Below are positions 47,543 to 56,058 of a stretch of DNA of 64,000 nucleotides, piece after piece. Where the stretch lies: contig NZ_JBFCVL010000003.1 in the NCBI RefSeq assembly GCF_040712075.1, positions 372,001-436,000 of the forward strand, written 5' to 3'. Positions within the stretch are counted from its first letter, which is position 1, and each line of letters begins with the position of its first letter. Made by a program: the position numbers and the translations under genes. Below the pieces are notes generated by a model. It was not told the DNA's origin. It was given only the letters and a program-made list of their open reading frames with translations, and made no database searches. The stretch comes from Fodinicurvata sp. EGI_FJ10296 (GTDB taxonomy: Bacteria; Pseudomonadota; Alphaproteobacteria; DSM-16000; Inquilinaceae).

Positions 47543-48295
47543 ATGGACGGAGGGGATAAGGCGGGCCGGTCAAGCGGTCGGCAAACCGTCCTCATCGTTG
47601 AGGACGAAGAAGACCTCGTCATCATGCTGACTTACAATCTTGAGCGCGAGGGCTATACCGTTCAGTCGGTGGCAGACGGTGACGAAGCCGTCGTCGCCGC
47701 GGGCGAGCATAATCCGGCAATCATAATTCTCGACTGGATGCTGCCGCACAAATCGGGCCTCGATATCTGCCGCCAACTCAGGCGGGGCGCGAAAACGCGC
47801 GACATCCCGGTCATCATGCTGACCGCGCGCGGCGAGGAAGCCGACCGCATTCGCGGACTCGATTCCGGGGCGGACGATTATATCTCCAAGCCGTTCTCGA
47901 TCGTTGAACTGATGGCGCGCATCCGCGCGGTCCTGCGCCGCACCGGGCCGTCGTCGAACGAGGATTCGCTTGAATTCGGCGACACGCGCATGGATCTCGT
48001 CGCGCACCGCGTCACCCGTGCCGGACGGGACATCCATCTGGGTCCGACCGAGTTCAGGCTGCTGCGGCATTTCATGCAGTATCCGGGCCGCGTCTTCTCG
48101 CGCGAACAACTGCTGGATGTCGTCTGGGGCCACGACGTCTATGTCGAGCCCCGGACCGTCGACGTGCACATCCGCCGATTGCGCAAGGCGATCAATGACG
48201 GCGATCTGCCAGACATTATTCGCACGGTGCGGTCGGCCGGCTATGCCCTGGATCGCCCCAAACAGATCGATGACAGCGACGAGCAGGGTTCATGA
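47543..48295 (+). CDS. phoB: Phosphate response regulator PhoB (OmpR family)
   Basis: DNA-binding response regulator of the phosphate regulon. The receiver domain is at residues 15-130: acidic EDEEDL, phosphoacceptor Asp in IIILDWMLPHKSG, Thr in VIMLTARG, and Lys in DDYISKPFS. The OmpR-type winged helix is in residues 145-240, with GPTEFRLLRHFMQYPGRVFSREQLLDVVWG, typical of PhoB. A polar 14-residue N-terminal tail precedes the receiver. The cognate sensor PhoR is not in the window, while many relatives have phoR beside the pst genes. A hairpin follows the stop. Confidence 0.94.
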   Translation: MDGGDKAGRSSGRQTVLIVEDEEDLVIMLTYNLEREGYTVQSVADGDEAVVAAGEHNPAIIILDWMLPHKSGLDICRQLRRGAKTRDIPVIMLTARGEEADRIRGLDSGADDYISKPFSIVELMARIRAVLRRTGPSSNEDSLEFGDTRMDLVAHRVTRAGRDIHLGPTEFRLLRHFMQYPGRVFSREQLLDVVWGHDVYVEPRTVDVHIRRLRKAINDGDLPDIIRTVRSAGYALDRPKQIDDSDEQGS

Positions 48296-48311
48296 CCAGC
48301 GCGAGCTGCCG

Positions 48312-48335
48312 AACCGCCGGGGAGATCCGGCGGTT
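48312..48335. terminator. Two-way terminator between phoB and the cNMP-FHA gene
   Basis: AACCGCCGG pairs perfectly with CCGGCGGTT around a six-base loop, in the 40 bases between the convergent phoB and cNMP-FHA genes. A short T or A stretch flanks each side (AA and TTT). It ends exactly at the stop of the minus-strand gene. Confidence 0.6.
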
Positions 48336-49127
48336 TCACGTTACCCGGATGATGAACCGGTAGGGACTGGACCCCGGCCCGGCGGCAACTTCGTTATCGC
48401 CATTGATCAAGCCGGCTGTCCCTGCATAGGCGCCTCGCGACACCGTTTCGCCATTGACCGTCGTGCCGCCGTCGCTGCCGAGATCATGGATTACCAGTCG
48501 GCCGTTCAGTTCGAACAAGCCGAAATGCTCTTCCTCAAGGGGATCCGTCTCATCGGTCTCAATGGTCATGCCGCCCTCGCTTAGCCGTGCCGGCAGGCCA
48601 TCGGAAGCACGGCCGACGATATAGGGAAGGTGCTCGACCTCGAAGCCATGAACCCCCAGGCGCCACTGGGTCAGCGACGAACCGGGCAGAATGGTGATCG
48701 TGCGCACATGCTTCAGCGCAACGCCGCGGCCAAAGGGCTGCATTCGGGCCAGGGTGCCGTTTGCCTCGTGAAGTCGTTCGGTCAGCGTGCGCAGAACCGG
48801 CAATGTCAGGCTGGACACGCTGTCCAGCGATTTCAGAAACCGCTCCCGCGTCACCATGTGAAGCGACACTTCCGTCAGAGCGCGTGCGGTCGTCGATCTG
48901 GGGACGCCACGCAGCACGCCCATTTCACCCAGAATTCCGCCCTTTTCGAGGATGCCGACCCCCACACTGTCCTGCTGGTTGCTGCGCAGCAATTCCACCC
49001 GTCCCTCCTGAATCAGATAGACGGCATCGCTTTCGCTGCCCTGCTCGTAGATGACTGAGTGCGGCGCCAGGGTGAACGTCTTGCCATGACGGGTTTCCCG
49101 AACGCGGAGCGGCTTGTCGGGTTCCAT
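48336..49127 (-). CDS. cNMP-binding and FHA-domain protein, second of a tandem pair
   Basis: A 263-residue cytoplasmic protein with a cyclic-nucleotide-binding (Crp-like) domain at about residues 18-135 (IYEQGSESDAVYLIQEGRVELL, then GILGEMGVLRGVPRSTTARALTE) and a forkhead-associated domain at about 165-263 (YIVGRASDG, EHFGLF, GTTVNGE). The PBC-type helix and Arg residue (RSTTA) that binds the ring phosphate are present, though the acidic residue pattern fits a variant pocket. No DNA-binding helix, kinase or channel is attached, so the protein likely links a small messenger to phospho-threonine partners. It is a paralogue of the next gene and shares its operon. Confidence 0.75.
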   Translation of the reverse strand: MEPDKPLRVRETRHGKTFTLAPHSVIYEQGSESDAVYLIQEGRVELLRSNQQDSVGVGILEKGGILGEMGVLRGVPRSTTARALTEVSLHMVTRERFLKSLDSVSSLTLPVLRTLTERLHEANGTLARMQPFGRGVALKHVRTITILPGSSLTQWRLGVHGFEVEHLPYIVGRASDGLPARLSEGGMTIETDETDPLEEEHFGLFELNGRLVIHDLGSDGGTTVNGETVSRGAYAGTAGLINGDNEVAAGPGSSPYRFIIRVT

Positions 49128-49213
49128 GGGTCACCTCGTCTCGGGTGTCGTTCCGTCGGCCTGGGCATTCAGCAATCGGGCATCCGGTATCATTCGGGCC
49201 ATCCCGGACGGCG

Positions 49214-50104
49214 CTAGACCTGGACGTCAATGCAGAAGCAGAAGGGCGAATCGCTGGTCCCGGCGACGATCTCGTTCCGGCCCACATCCAGCGCCGCCGT
49301 GCCGGCATGTTTGAATCGTGAGATGGCGGTCCCGTTGACGATCGTTCCGGTCGGTGTGCCCATGTCCTGAACGACCAGCCGGCCGTCGAGATCGGCGACC
49401 ATGAAATGATTCCGTGCGAGGTGGAATATCCGCCTCGGCGACTCCGAGGACGACAGCATCGAAGACGTGGTTTTGACGTCGGGGAGCAGAAGCTGCCGAT
49501 CCGACAGATAGACGTCGCCGCGATTCGCCCGTCGGCCGACCCGATAAGGATAGGCGTCGATGCGCACCATCTGCCGGCCGAGCATGCCCTTGACCATATT
49601 GCAGCCGGGCGCGAGTGTAATCGACTTCACGCGCCGCCGCTCCACGCCCACGCCATAGGGCTGAGCGTCCGCGATCCGGCTGTTGACCCCCTCAAGCCGC
49701 TCGCACAGCATGCGCAGCAGCGGCATCGCAATGGCATTGGCGCTGCGCAGCGAATTGTAGAACCCGGCCTTCGACACCCTGCGCAGACGTATATTCGTCT
49801 TGGCCCGTGCCGTCACCGAACGCGGCCGACTGCGCAATACGCCCATTTCGCCGAAGATCATACCCTCGGTCAATTGCGCGACGACATACATGGTGTGACG
49901 GGCGCTTTGCAGCAGTTCAACCGTGCCGGATTCAACGAAATAAACGGCGTTGCTTTCCTCACCCTTTGCATAGATGAGCGATCCGGCTTCGAGCGTGACG
50001 ATATCATCGGAAACCTGGGCCTCGACCTGACTATCGGCCTGGACCTGGGCAACAGTGGCGTCACCATTCCGGGTGTCGGTCCGCCGCAGTTCAGCCATGG
50101 TCAT
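49214..50104 (-). CDS. cNMP-binding and FHA-domain protein, first of a tandem pair
   Basis: A 296-residue protein with the same design as its downstream paralogue: a variable N-terminus (TDTRNGDATVAQVQADSQVE), a cyclic-nucleotide-binding domain at about residues 35-150 (IYAKGEESNAVYFVESGTVELL, then GMIFGEMGVLRSRPRSVTARAKT), and an FHA domain at about 180-296 (YRVGRRANRGDVYLSD, RNHFMVADLDGRLVVQDMG, GTIVNGTA). It ends SPFCFCIDVQV, like SPYRFIIRVT in the other copy. The copies lie 86 bases apart. A candidate promoter is at 50214-50242. The signal and partner are unknown; neither domain shows obvious loss of its core residues. Confidence 0.75.
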   Translation of the reverse strand: MTMAELRRTDTRNGDATVAQVQADSQVEAQVSDDIVTLEAGSLIYAKGEESNAVYFVESGTVELLQSARHTMYVVAQLTEGMIFGEMGVLRSRPRSVTARAKTNIRLRRVSKAGFYNSLRSANAIAMPLLRMLCERLEGVNSRIADAQPYGVGVERRRVKSITLAPGCNMVKGMLGRQMVRIDAYPYRVGRRANRGDVYLSDRQLLLPDVKTTSSMLSSSESPRRIFHLARNHFMVADLDGRLVVQDMGTPTGTIVNGTAISRFKHAGTAALDVGRNEIVAGTSDSPFCFCIDVQV

Positions 50105-50213
50105 GCCCGTTCCCCCAGTACATTGTCCGATGCCTCATCGCGCGCACCGGTCCTGTTTCATCTCCGCCGTCCGCAGCTCAGCCATAAAGCGAGTCGTCGG
50201 CTCACTTTTTACA

Positions 50214-50242
50214 ATCTTTACGCTAATTTTTCTCAACGTCAA
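50214..50242 (-). promoter_or_regulatory. Possible promoter of the cNMP-FHA pair
   Basis: On the minus strand, TTGACG (50237-50242) and AAAGAT (50214-50219) are 17 bases apart, in a clearly AT-rich patch within the gap 50105-50384. The leader would be about 100 bases. The -10 match is poor. The rest of this gap has no feature I can support, apart from the divergent SDR gene's unseen promoter. Confidence 0.3.
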
Positions 50243-50384
50243 GCTGCATTCTCTCCGTCCATGGTATTCGGATGGTTTCGCCGGGAATGCGCGCCTGGCG
50301 AAGCCGTAACACCTGCCGTTTCGGTTCGACGAGGGCGATGGTATCCTGCGGCAGTAGTCCGATTTCAGCACCAGGCAGGTACCA

Positions 50385-51185
50385 ATGACACAGCCCGACA
50401 CCGCCCGCCCCACGGTTGACGCCGCCGGGATGTTCGACCTCGGCGGACGCATCGCCGTGGTTACGGGGGCAAGCCGGGGCATCGGGGCAGCGCTGGCGAT
50501 CGGTTTGGCCAACGCCGGCTGCGACGTCGCGATCACGGCCCGGTCGGCCACCGATCTCGACGCCACGGCAGAGGCAATCCGGGCAAAGGGCCGCTCGGCG
50601 CTGCCGATCGCCATGGATGTCCGCGACAGCGGGGCGATTGCCTCGGCCGTGGCGAAGGTGGTCGCCGCTCTGGGCGCGCCGGATATCCTGATCAACAATG
50701 CCGGCGTGGAGGATGTCCGCGCGTCGACCGAGGTGGACGACGAATTGTGGGACAGGATCGTCGACACCAACCTGCGCGGCGCATTCTTCTGCGCCCGCGA
50801 GGTCGGCCGCGTCATGCTTGCCCGTCAGCGGGGCTCAATCATCAACATGTGTTCGCTGGCGTCGGGCATCGGCATCCCCACGGCAACTCCCTACGGCGCG
50901 TCGAAGACCGGCTTGCTGGGCGTGACGCGGGCGCTGTCGACCGAGTGGCTTCCCGGCGGCGTCCGCGTGAACGCGATCGCGCCGGGCTATTTTCGAACAG
51001 CCATGACCGAGGGTTTCTATCGCAACCCGGACTGGCAGGCGTCCATGCTGGCAAAGATTCCGGCACACCGGTTCGGCAATCTCGAAGACCTGATCGGTTC
51101 GGCGATCTTTCTGGCGTCGGATGCGTCGTTGTATGTCAGCGGTCAGGTGATCTATGTAGACGGTGGCTATATGGCTTCGGTTTAG
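50385..51185 (+). CDS. Short-chain dehydrogenase/reductase
   Basis: An NAD(P)-dependent oxidoreductase of 266 residues of the classical SDR type. The cofactor motif TGASRGIG is at residues 28-35, NNAG at about 106, and the catalytic residues appear as Ser in NMCSLASG and Y-x-x-x-K in PYGASK. The C-terminal part ends with GQVIYVDGGYMASV, as classical SDRs do. Similarity of the order VTRALSTEWLPGGVRVNAIAPGYFRTAM to gluconate-5-dehydrogenase-like proteins suggests a sugar or hydroxy-acid substrate, but that is not certain. The epimerase gene follows after ten bases. Confidence 0.9.
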   Translation: MTQPDTARPTVDAAGMFDLGGRIAVVTGASRGIGAALAIGLANAGCDVAITARSATDLDATAEAIRAKGRSALPIAMDVRDSGAIASAVAKVVAALGAPDILINNAGVEDVRASTEVDDELWDRIVDTNLRGAFFCAREVGRVMLARQRGSIINMCSLASGIGIPTATPYGASKTGLLGVTRALSTEWLPGGVRVNAIAPGYFRTAMTEGFYRNPDWQASMLAKIPAHRFGNLEDLIGSAIFLASDASLYVSGQVIYVDGGYMASV

Positions 51186-51195
51186 GGGAACGAAG

Positions 51196-52224
51196 GTGGC
51201 GGGTTCGACCATACTGGTAACCGGAACGGCCGGCTTTATCGGCTATCATACCGCCGAACGGCTGATCGCGGCAGGGCACCGGGTCGTCGGCATCGATATC
51301 GTCAACGACTACTATGACCCGTCGCTGAAGGAAGCCCGGCTGAAGCGCCTTCACCGGCATGGCGAGCAGTTCATCGAGGAACGGATCAATCTGGCCGATG
51401 CGTCGGCTCTGTTCGCCGCCTTCGACCGCCATCGGCCGCAAAAGGTCATCAATCTGGCGGCGCAGGCCGGCGTGCGCTATTCGCTGGAAAACCCGCGTGC
51501 CTATGCCGACAGCAATCTGACCGGCTTTTTCAACATGCTCGAAGCCTGCCGACTGCACGATGTCGGACATCTGGTCTACGCGTCGACCAGTTCGGTCTAT
51601 GGCGCCAACACGACCATGCCGTTCTCGGAGCATCAGGGTCTGTCCCACCAGAAGAGCCTCTACGCCGCGACCAAACGGGCGAACGAACTTCTGGCTCACA
51701 GCTACAGCCACATGTTCGGCCTGCCGACGACAGGGCTGCGGTTCTTCACCGTCTACGGTCCGTGGGGGCGGCCCGACATGGCGCTGTTCATGTTCACCAA
51801 AGCGATTCTGGCCGGCGAGCCGATCAATGTTTATAATCACGGCGATATGAAACGCGACTTCACCTATATCGACGATATCGTCGAGGGAATCGTGCGGGTC
51901 ACCGACCGGACGCCGGCGCCCGACCCCGAATGGGACGCAGCGGGCGACAATCCCGACCCCGGCCGCAGCGGCATCGCCCCGTATCGCGTATTCAACATCG
52001 GCAATGGCGCACCGGTACAGCTGATGGATTTTATCACCGCCATCGAGGACAAGCTCGGCCGCAAGGCAGAGAAGAAGATGATGGACATGCAGATTGGCGA
52101 CGTACCGGCGACCTTCGCCGACACCACCGCCCTCGACGCCGCCATCGGCTATAAGCCGGCGACACCGATTGACGTCGGCATCGACCGTTTCATCGACTGG
52201 TATCGCGGGTATTACGGCGTCTGA
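51196..52224 (+). CDS. NAD-dependent nucleotide-sugar epimerase, UDP-glucuronate 4-epimerase-like
   Basis: Extended SDR of 342 residues. The start is a GTG at 51196, with AGGGGAAC just before it, giving MAGSTILVTGTAGFIGYHTA, whose TGTAGFIG motif is the NAD-binding loop. Other hallmarks are ASTSSVYGANTTMPFSE (catalytic Ser/Thr), YAATKRANELLAHSY (Y-x-x-x-K), and FFTVYGPWGRPDMALFMF, which is strongly associated with the UDP-glucuronic acid 4-epimerase subgroup. It would supply UDP-galacturonate for surface polysaccharides. No other polysaccharide gene is in view. Its gene follows the SDR so closely that they are likely one transcript. Confidence 0.9.
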   Translation: MAGSTILVTGTAGFIGYHTAERLIAAGHRVVGIDIVNDYYDPSLKEARLKRLHRHGEQFIEERINLADASALFAAFDRHRPQKVINLAAQAGVRYSLENPRAYADSNLTGFFNMLEACRLHDVGHLVYASTSSVYGANTTMPFSEHQGLSHQKSLYAATKRANELLAHSYSHMFGLPTTGLRFFTVYGPWGRPDMALFMFTKAILAGEPINVYNHGDMKRDFTYIDDIVEGIVRVTDRTPAPDPEWDAAGDNPDPGRSGIAPYRVFNIGNGAPVQLMDFITAIEDKLGRKAEKKMMDMQIGDVPATFADTTALDAAIGYKPATPIDVGIDRFIDWYRGYYGV

Positions 52225-52268
52225 AGCCGCCGCTGCCCGGATTGCGCCGAAACACGACGGAGGCCGGA

Positions 52269-52826
52269 ATGCGCATCGATCTCAAGAAAGGCTCAGTGGA
52301 ATGTCTGGTCGGCGACATTACCGATCAGGCCGACGTCGAAGCCGTGGTCAATGCCGCCAATGCCCAACTCATGCCCGGCGGCGGTGTCGCGGGCGCCATT
52401 CACCGCCGGGCGGGGCCCGAACTTGCCGAGGCGTGCCGGCCCTTGGCGCCGATCGCGCCGGGTCAGGCTGTCCTGACACCCGGCTTCGGAATGCCCAACG
52501 CCCACATCATCCACTGCCTGGGGCCGGTCTACGGCGTCGATACGCCCAGCGCCGAATTGCTCGCCCAATGCTATCGCGCTGCAATCGAATTGGCGGATGC
52601 CCGGGGCATTGCCTCGATCGCCTTTCCGGCCATATCGACCGGCGCGTTCGGCTATCCCGTCGACGAAGCCGCGCCGGTCGCCTGCGAGGCGGCCATCCGG
52701 GCATTGGCGGACAGCCGCAAAGTGCGCCTGGTGCGCCATGTTCTGGCCGACCGTGCAGCCTGCGAACTGTACGAGTCCGAAAGCCGCGCCGCCGCCGGCA
52801 ACGTTTTCACCGGCCCCGCTTCATGA
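52269..52826 (+). CDS. Macrodomain protein (ADP-ribose-binding, YmdB/MacroD type)
   Basis: A 185-residue single macrodomain. LVGDITDQADVEAVVNAANA at residues 13-32 holds the Asp that contacts the adenine and the NAAN that contacts the distal ribose. GGGVAGAIHRRAG is the loop seen in enzymes that remove ADP-ribose from proteins or deacetylate O-acetyl-ADP-ribose, and FPAISTGAFGYP is the phosphate-binding loop. GGAGG lies six bases before the ATG at 52269. The 3' end overlaps the end of the convergent HisD-family gene by 20 bases. No toxin-like ADP-ribosyltransferase is adjacent. Confidence 0.9.
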   Translation: MRIDLKKGSVECLVGDITDQADVEAVVNAANAQLMPGGGVAGAIHRRAGPELAEACRPLAPIAPGQAVLTPGFGMPNAHIIHCLGPVYGVDTPSAELLAQCYRAAIELADARGIASIAFPAISTGAFGYPVDEAAPVACEAAIRALADSRKVRLVRHVLADRAACELYESESRAAAGNVFTGPAS

Positions 52827-54168
52827 TCTCGTCGCGCAGCGGCGAAACGGCGTTGGCATGGGCCTCGAAACCCTCGTAGACGGCCAGCCGATGGGCGTGC
52901 GGCGCCAGGGCCTTATAGCCGTCGCGGGTGACATAGCCGACCGACGTGCGCTTCAGATAATCGAATACCGACAGCGCCGACCAGGTGCGGGCGTTGCGGC
53001 CGGTCGGGAGCACGGCATTGGGACCGAGAACGAAATTGCCCAACGGAATCGGTGTCGACTCGCCCAATAGAATTTCGCCCGCATTCTCGATCCGGCCGAG
53101 ATGGGCGAACGGCTCGCGGCCGTGGATCATCAGATGTTCCGGCGCATAATCGTTGGTGAAGGCGACGGCGGCATTGAAATCCGGCGCTACGATGATACCG
53201 CCGCGCGGTCCCGAAAGGACGGTTTGCGAGAAACCGGCCCGTTCCGCGCCCATTTGCGCCCAATAGCCCGGCAGCGCCGCGACCGCAGCGTCGGCGACGG
53301 CCTGGCTGTCGGTGACCAGATAAGCGGAACTGTCGGGCCCGTGTTCGGCCTCAACCAGCAGATCGAGCGCCGCCAGCGCGCCATCGGCGGTCGCGTCGGC
53401 CAGAATCACGCTCTCCGACGGGCCGGCCGGGATGCCCGGATCGATCCGGTCCGCCAGCAATTTCTTGCCCGCCAGAACCCATGGGCTGCCGGGACCGACA
53501 ACCTTGACGCAGCGCGGCACGGTTTCGGTGCCATAGGCGACGGCCGCCACGCCTTGCGCACCGCCGCATTTATAGACATCTTCGACCCCCGCCAGCCGGG
53601 CGGCGACCAGGGTTGCGGCATCGACCTTGCCGTCGGGGCCGGGCGGCGTCAGCACGATGACGCGCGGTACACCGGCAACGACGGCCGGAACGGTCGTCAT
53701 CATGACGACGGACGGGAACGAGCCCTTGCCGCGCGGCACATAGCAGGCCACTGACGGGATCGGCCGCACCCGGTCGCCGGCGAAGACGCCGGGATGCATT
53801 TCCTTCAGCCACATTTCCTCCGGCATCTGGGCCTGATGAAACCGGCGGATGTTGTCGATGGCAAAGCGGATGGACTCGATCACCTCGGGGTCGACCGATT
53901 TGAAGGCGGCCTCGAAGTCGGCCGGTGTGGCCTTGAGTGTCTCGGCGGTGACCGACGGCGCCTTGTCGAACCGGCGGGCGAAATCGGCCAGCGCCTCGTC
54001 GCCCCGTTCCCGCACCGCGTCGATGATCTCGCGCACGGGGTCCAGATAGGCCGACAGATCGCCCTCGGTCCGCAAAAGAAGATCGGCATAATCCGCTGGC
54101 GGCAAACCCTGAAGATGGACAACCCGCGGAGCGTTTACGGGGTCGGGGCCGGGGTGGGCGGCGGTCAT
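52807..54168 (-). CDS. Histidinol dehydrogenase-family protein, divergent paralogue
   Basis: A 453-residue NAD-dependent dehydrogenase of the HisD fold, last gene of an ABC transporter operon. The catalytic Glu-His pair of HisD is present (YAPEHLMI), the zinc His is in EAHANAV, and another zinc His is in AEHGPDSS. However, the glutamine two residues before that AEH is a glutamate (VEAEHGP rather than SQAEHGP). The zinc aspartate of the GDYxxGxNHxLPT motif is asparagine (GNFVLGPNAVLPT), and the His of that motif is alanine. This makes true histidinol oxidation doubtful and suggests a different amino-alcohol or hydroxy substrate, perhaps the solute the transporter brings in. The family call is firm; the naming as hisD is not. 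Confidence 0.85.
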   Translation of the reverse strand: MTAAHPGPDPVNAPRVVHLQGLPPADYADLLLRTEGDLSAYLDPVREIIDAVRERGDEALADFARRFDKAPSVTAETLKATPADFEAAFKSVDPEVIESIRFAIDNIRRFHQAQMPEEMWLKEMHPGVFAGDRVRPIPSVACYVPRGKGSFPSVVMMTTVPAVVAGVPRVIVLTPPGPDGKVDAATLVAARLAGVEDVYKCGGAQGVAAVAYGTETVPRCVKVVGPGSPWVLAGKKLLADRIDPGIPAGPSESVILADATADGALAALDLLVEAEHGPDSSAYLVTDSQAVADAAVAALPGYWAQMGAERAGFSQTVLSGPRGGIIVAPDFNAAVAFTNDYAPEHLMIHGREPFAHLGRIENAGEILLGESTPIPLGNFVLGPNAVLPTGRNARTWSALSVFDYLKRTSVGYVTRDGYKALAPHAHRLAVYEGFEAHANAVSPLRDEIMKRGR

Positions 54169-54179
54169 GGCAAACGCTC

Positions 54180-54980
54180 CTATTTCGACTTCAGGAAGAT
54201 ATCCAGCCCGACCAACCGGTCGAGGACGAAGATGGCGACGGCGGCGATGGCGATGTAGACCACCGCGACAGCGGCCAGGTCAGGCGTGATGATGTTCCGG
54301 ATGGAGGTATACATCCATACCGGCAATGTGACGATGCGCACATCGACCAGAAACAGGCTGACGATGAACTCGTTGAAGGCCAGTATGAACATCAGCAGGG
54401 CGCCGGTGATGATGCCCGGCATCAACGCCGGTACCGTGACGGTGAAAAACGCCTGGAACGGTGTCGCGCCGCAATTGGCAGCGGCGTTCTCCAGATCAGG
54501 GTCGAGCCGATTGACCGAGGCGCTGACCGACCAGATCATGAACGGCAGGTTGATCGCGCAGGTCGCCAGCCCGACCGGCCATAGCTGCCCCAGTACGCCG
54601 ATCTCGCCGAAGACGAACATCATGCCGATGCCCGAGACGACCAGCGGCACCGTGAAGGGCAGCAGAAAATAGATCTGCAGCGTGCGGGCAAAGCGCAGGC
54701 GATAGCGCACCATGGCAAGGGCCGCCAGCGTCCCCGCCGGTATCGAGAACAGCGTGCAGATGGCGGCGACCTGGACACTGCGCCACAGCGCGCCCTGAAA
54801 GTCGCGCATGCCCAGCAGTTCCTGGTACCAGCGCAGCGAAAAACCGTCGGGCGGAAAGGTCAGGATCTCGCCGGCGGTAAAGGACGCCGCCAGGATGACG
54901 AAAGTGGGCAGCCCAAGAAAGACGATATTGAACCACACCACTGTCCACACGAGCCGGCGCGCGAATGCCGATTGCATCAT
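54180..54980 (-). CDS. ABC transporter permease, PotC-like
   Basis: Inner-membrane permease of 266 residues with about six helices, and an EAA loop near residue 180 (LENAAANCGATPFQAFFTVTVPALMPGI). Sequence layout matches the PotC/PotI branch of polyamine-type transporters (for instance ILTFPPDGFSLRWYQELLG, close to the usual L-x-FPP-x-G-x-S-x-x-WY). The start overlaps the stop of the preceding permease by four bases (ATGA), and 11 bases separate it from the HisD-family gene. Confidence 0.9.
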   Translation of the reverse strand: MMQSAFARRLVWTVVWFNIVFLGLPTFVILAASFTAGEILTFPPDGFSLRWYQELLGMRDFQGALWRSVQVAAICTLFSIPAGTLAALAMVRYRLRFARTLQIYFLLPFTVPLVVSGIGMMFVFGEIGVLGQLWPVGLATCAINLPFMIWSVSASVNRLDPDLENAAANCGATPFQAFFTVTVPALMPGIITGALLMFILAFNEFIVSLFLVDVRIVTLPVWMYTSIRNIITPDLAAVAVVYIAIAAVAIFVLDRLVGLDIFLKSK

Positions 54981-55945
54981 TGGTCGCTCTCCCGCACAAA
55001 GCCCATCGTGCCCGTCCCCGCCACCGCGAACAGCACCGCGACCAGAAAGCTGCCGAACAATATCAAAAGGACGGCAAGCGCCGAACCTGCGCCCATATCG
55101 CTGATCCGGAAGAACGCGTCATAGATCGCATTGGCAACATAGTCGTTCGTCCCGCCGCCGAGGATGGCCGGGATGGCGAATTCCGTCAGCGAAATGGTGA
55201 ACACGACGACGGTCGCGGCGACGAGGCCGGGCTTCGCCAGCGGCAGGACGACATACCACAGCGTCTCCCACCATCGCGCGCCCAGACTGCCCGAAGCGGC
55301 CTCGATATCCTCGTCGATGGCGGTCAGCGCCGGCGCCAGCATCAGCACACCGAACGGCAGCATGTACTGGATCAAGCCGATGGTGACGGCGGTGTTGGTG
55401 TAGAGCACCGAGATCGGGCCAATTCCGAACTGAGCCAGTGTATTGTTCATGAGCCCCTGCTGCCCCAGAATGATCAGCCAGCCATAGGCCCGGACCACCT
55501 GACCCAGGAAAAACGGCAGGAACAGGTTGAAAAGCAGGAATTTGCGCATGAACGACGAGGTCGTGCGCACCATTGCATAGGCATAGGGAAACGCCAGCAA
55601 CAGCACGACGATGGTAACTGTCGTCGCCCCGACGAAGGTTCGCTGCAGCACCGACCGATAGCCCGTGCGTTCATAGACGCCGATATAATTGGTAAGGCTG
55701 TAGTCGTCCGACTGCGTGAATGTCGACCGGTCCAGAACCCGCAGGCTGCTGTCGCCGATATAGAATAGGCCGGCGACGATGACGAAGACGATCAGCACCG
55801 CCGGAACCAGGAAAACATAAGGGATAAGCCATCGCGCCCGCGGCGGAAACAGCCGGCGCAGCGTGCCGTCGATGGCATCGATCGCCCGCCATCTGGCACG
55901 GGTCGAGGGCGGCGCTACGGCGCCGGATTGAGCGGCTGACGTCAT
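54977..55945 (-). CDS. ABC transporter permease, PotB-like
   Basis: A 322-residue inner-membrane permease. After a cytoplasmic N-terminal tail of about 40 residues come about six membrane segments with the family's FFLGQVVRAYGWLIILGQQGLMN block and the EAA loop DIEAASGSLGARWWETLWYVVLPLAKPGL. The chosen start is the ATG at 55945 (MTSAAQSGAV); open frame further upstream crosses the hairpin region and is not coding. No good ribosome site is seen. It pairs with the PotC-like gene to form the membrane channel. Confidence 0.88.
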   Translation of the reverse strand: MTSAAQSGAVAPPSTRARWRAIDAIDGTLRRLFPPRARWLIPYVFLVPAVLIVFVIVAGLFYIGDSSLRVLDRSTFTQSDDYSLTNYIGVYERTGYRSVLQRTFVGATTVTIVVLLLAFPYAYAMVRTTSSFMRKFLLFNLFLPFFLGQVVRAYGWLIILGQQGLMNNTLAQFGIGPISVLYTNTAVTIGLIQYMLPFGVLMLAPALTAIDEDIEAASGSLGARWWETLWYVVLPLAKPGLVAATVVVFTISLTEFAIPAILGGGTNDYVANAIYDAFFRISDMGAGSALAVLLILFGSFLVAVLFAVAGTGTMGFVRESDQ

Positions 55946-56017
55946 GCGGGCTCGGATTCGCTGAAATGATGGATGGGCCGGACCGAAGCCGGCCGGATGA
56001 CCGCGGTGACCGGTAAA

Positions 56018-56050
56018 GAAGGGGCGGCGCAACAGGCGCCCGCCCCTTTC
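56018..56050 (-). terminator. Hairpin between binding-protein and permease genes
   Basis: On the minus strand, AGGGGCGG with CGC pairs with GCG and CCGCCCCTT, followed by CTTTA. It is located directly after the solute-binding protein's stop (56059). It has no long T-run, so the strength as a terminator is uncertain, but its position matches the two other importer operons of this window. Confidence 0.5.
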
Positions 56051-56058
56051 CCGAATTA

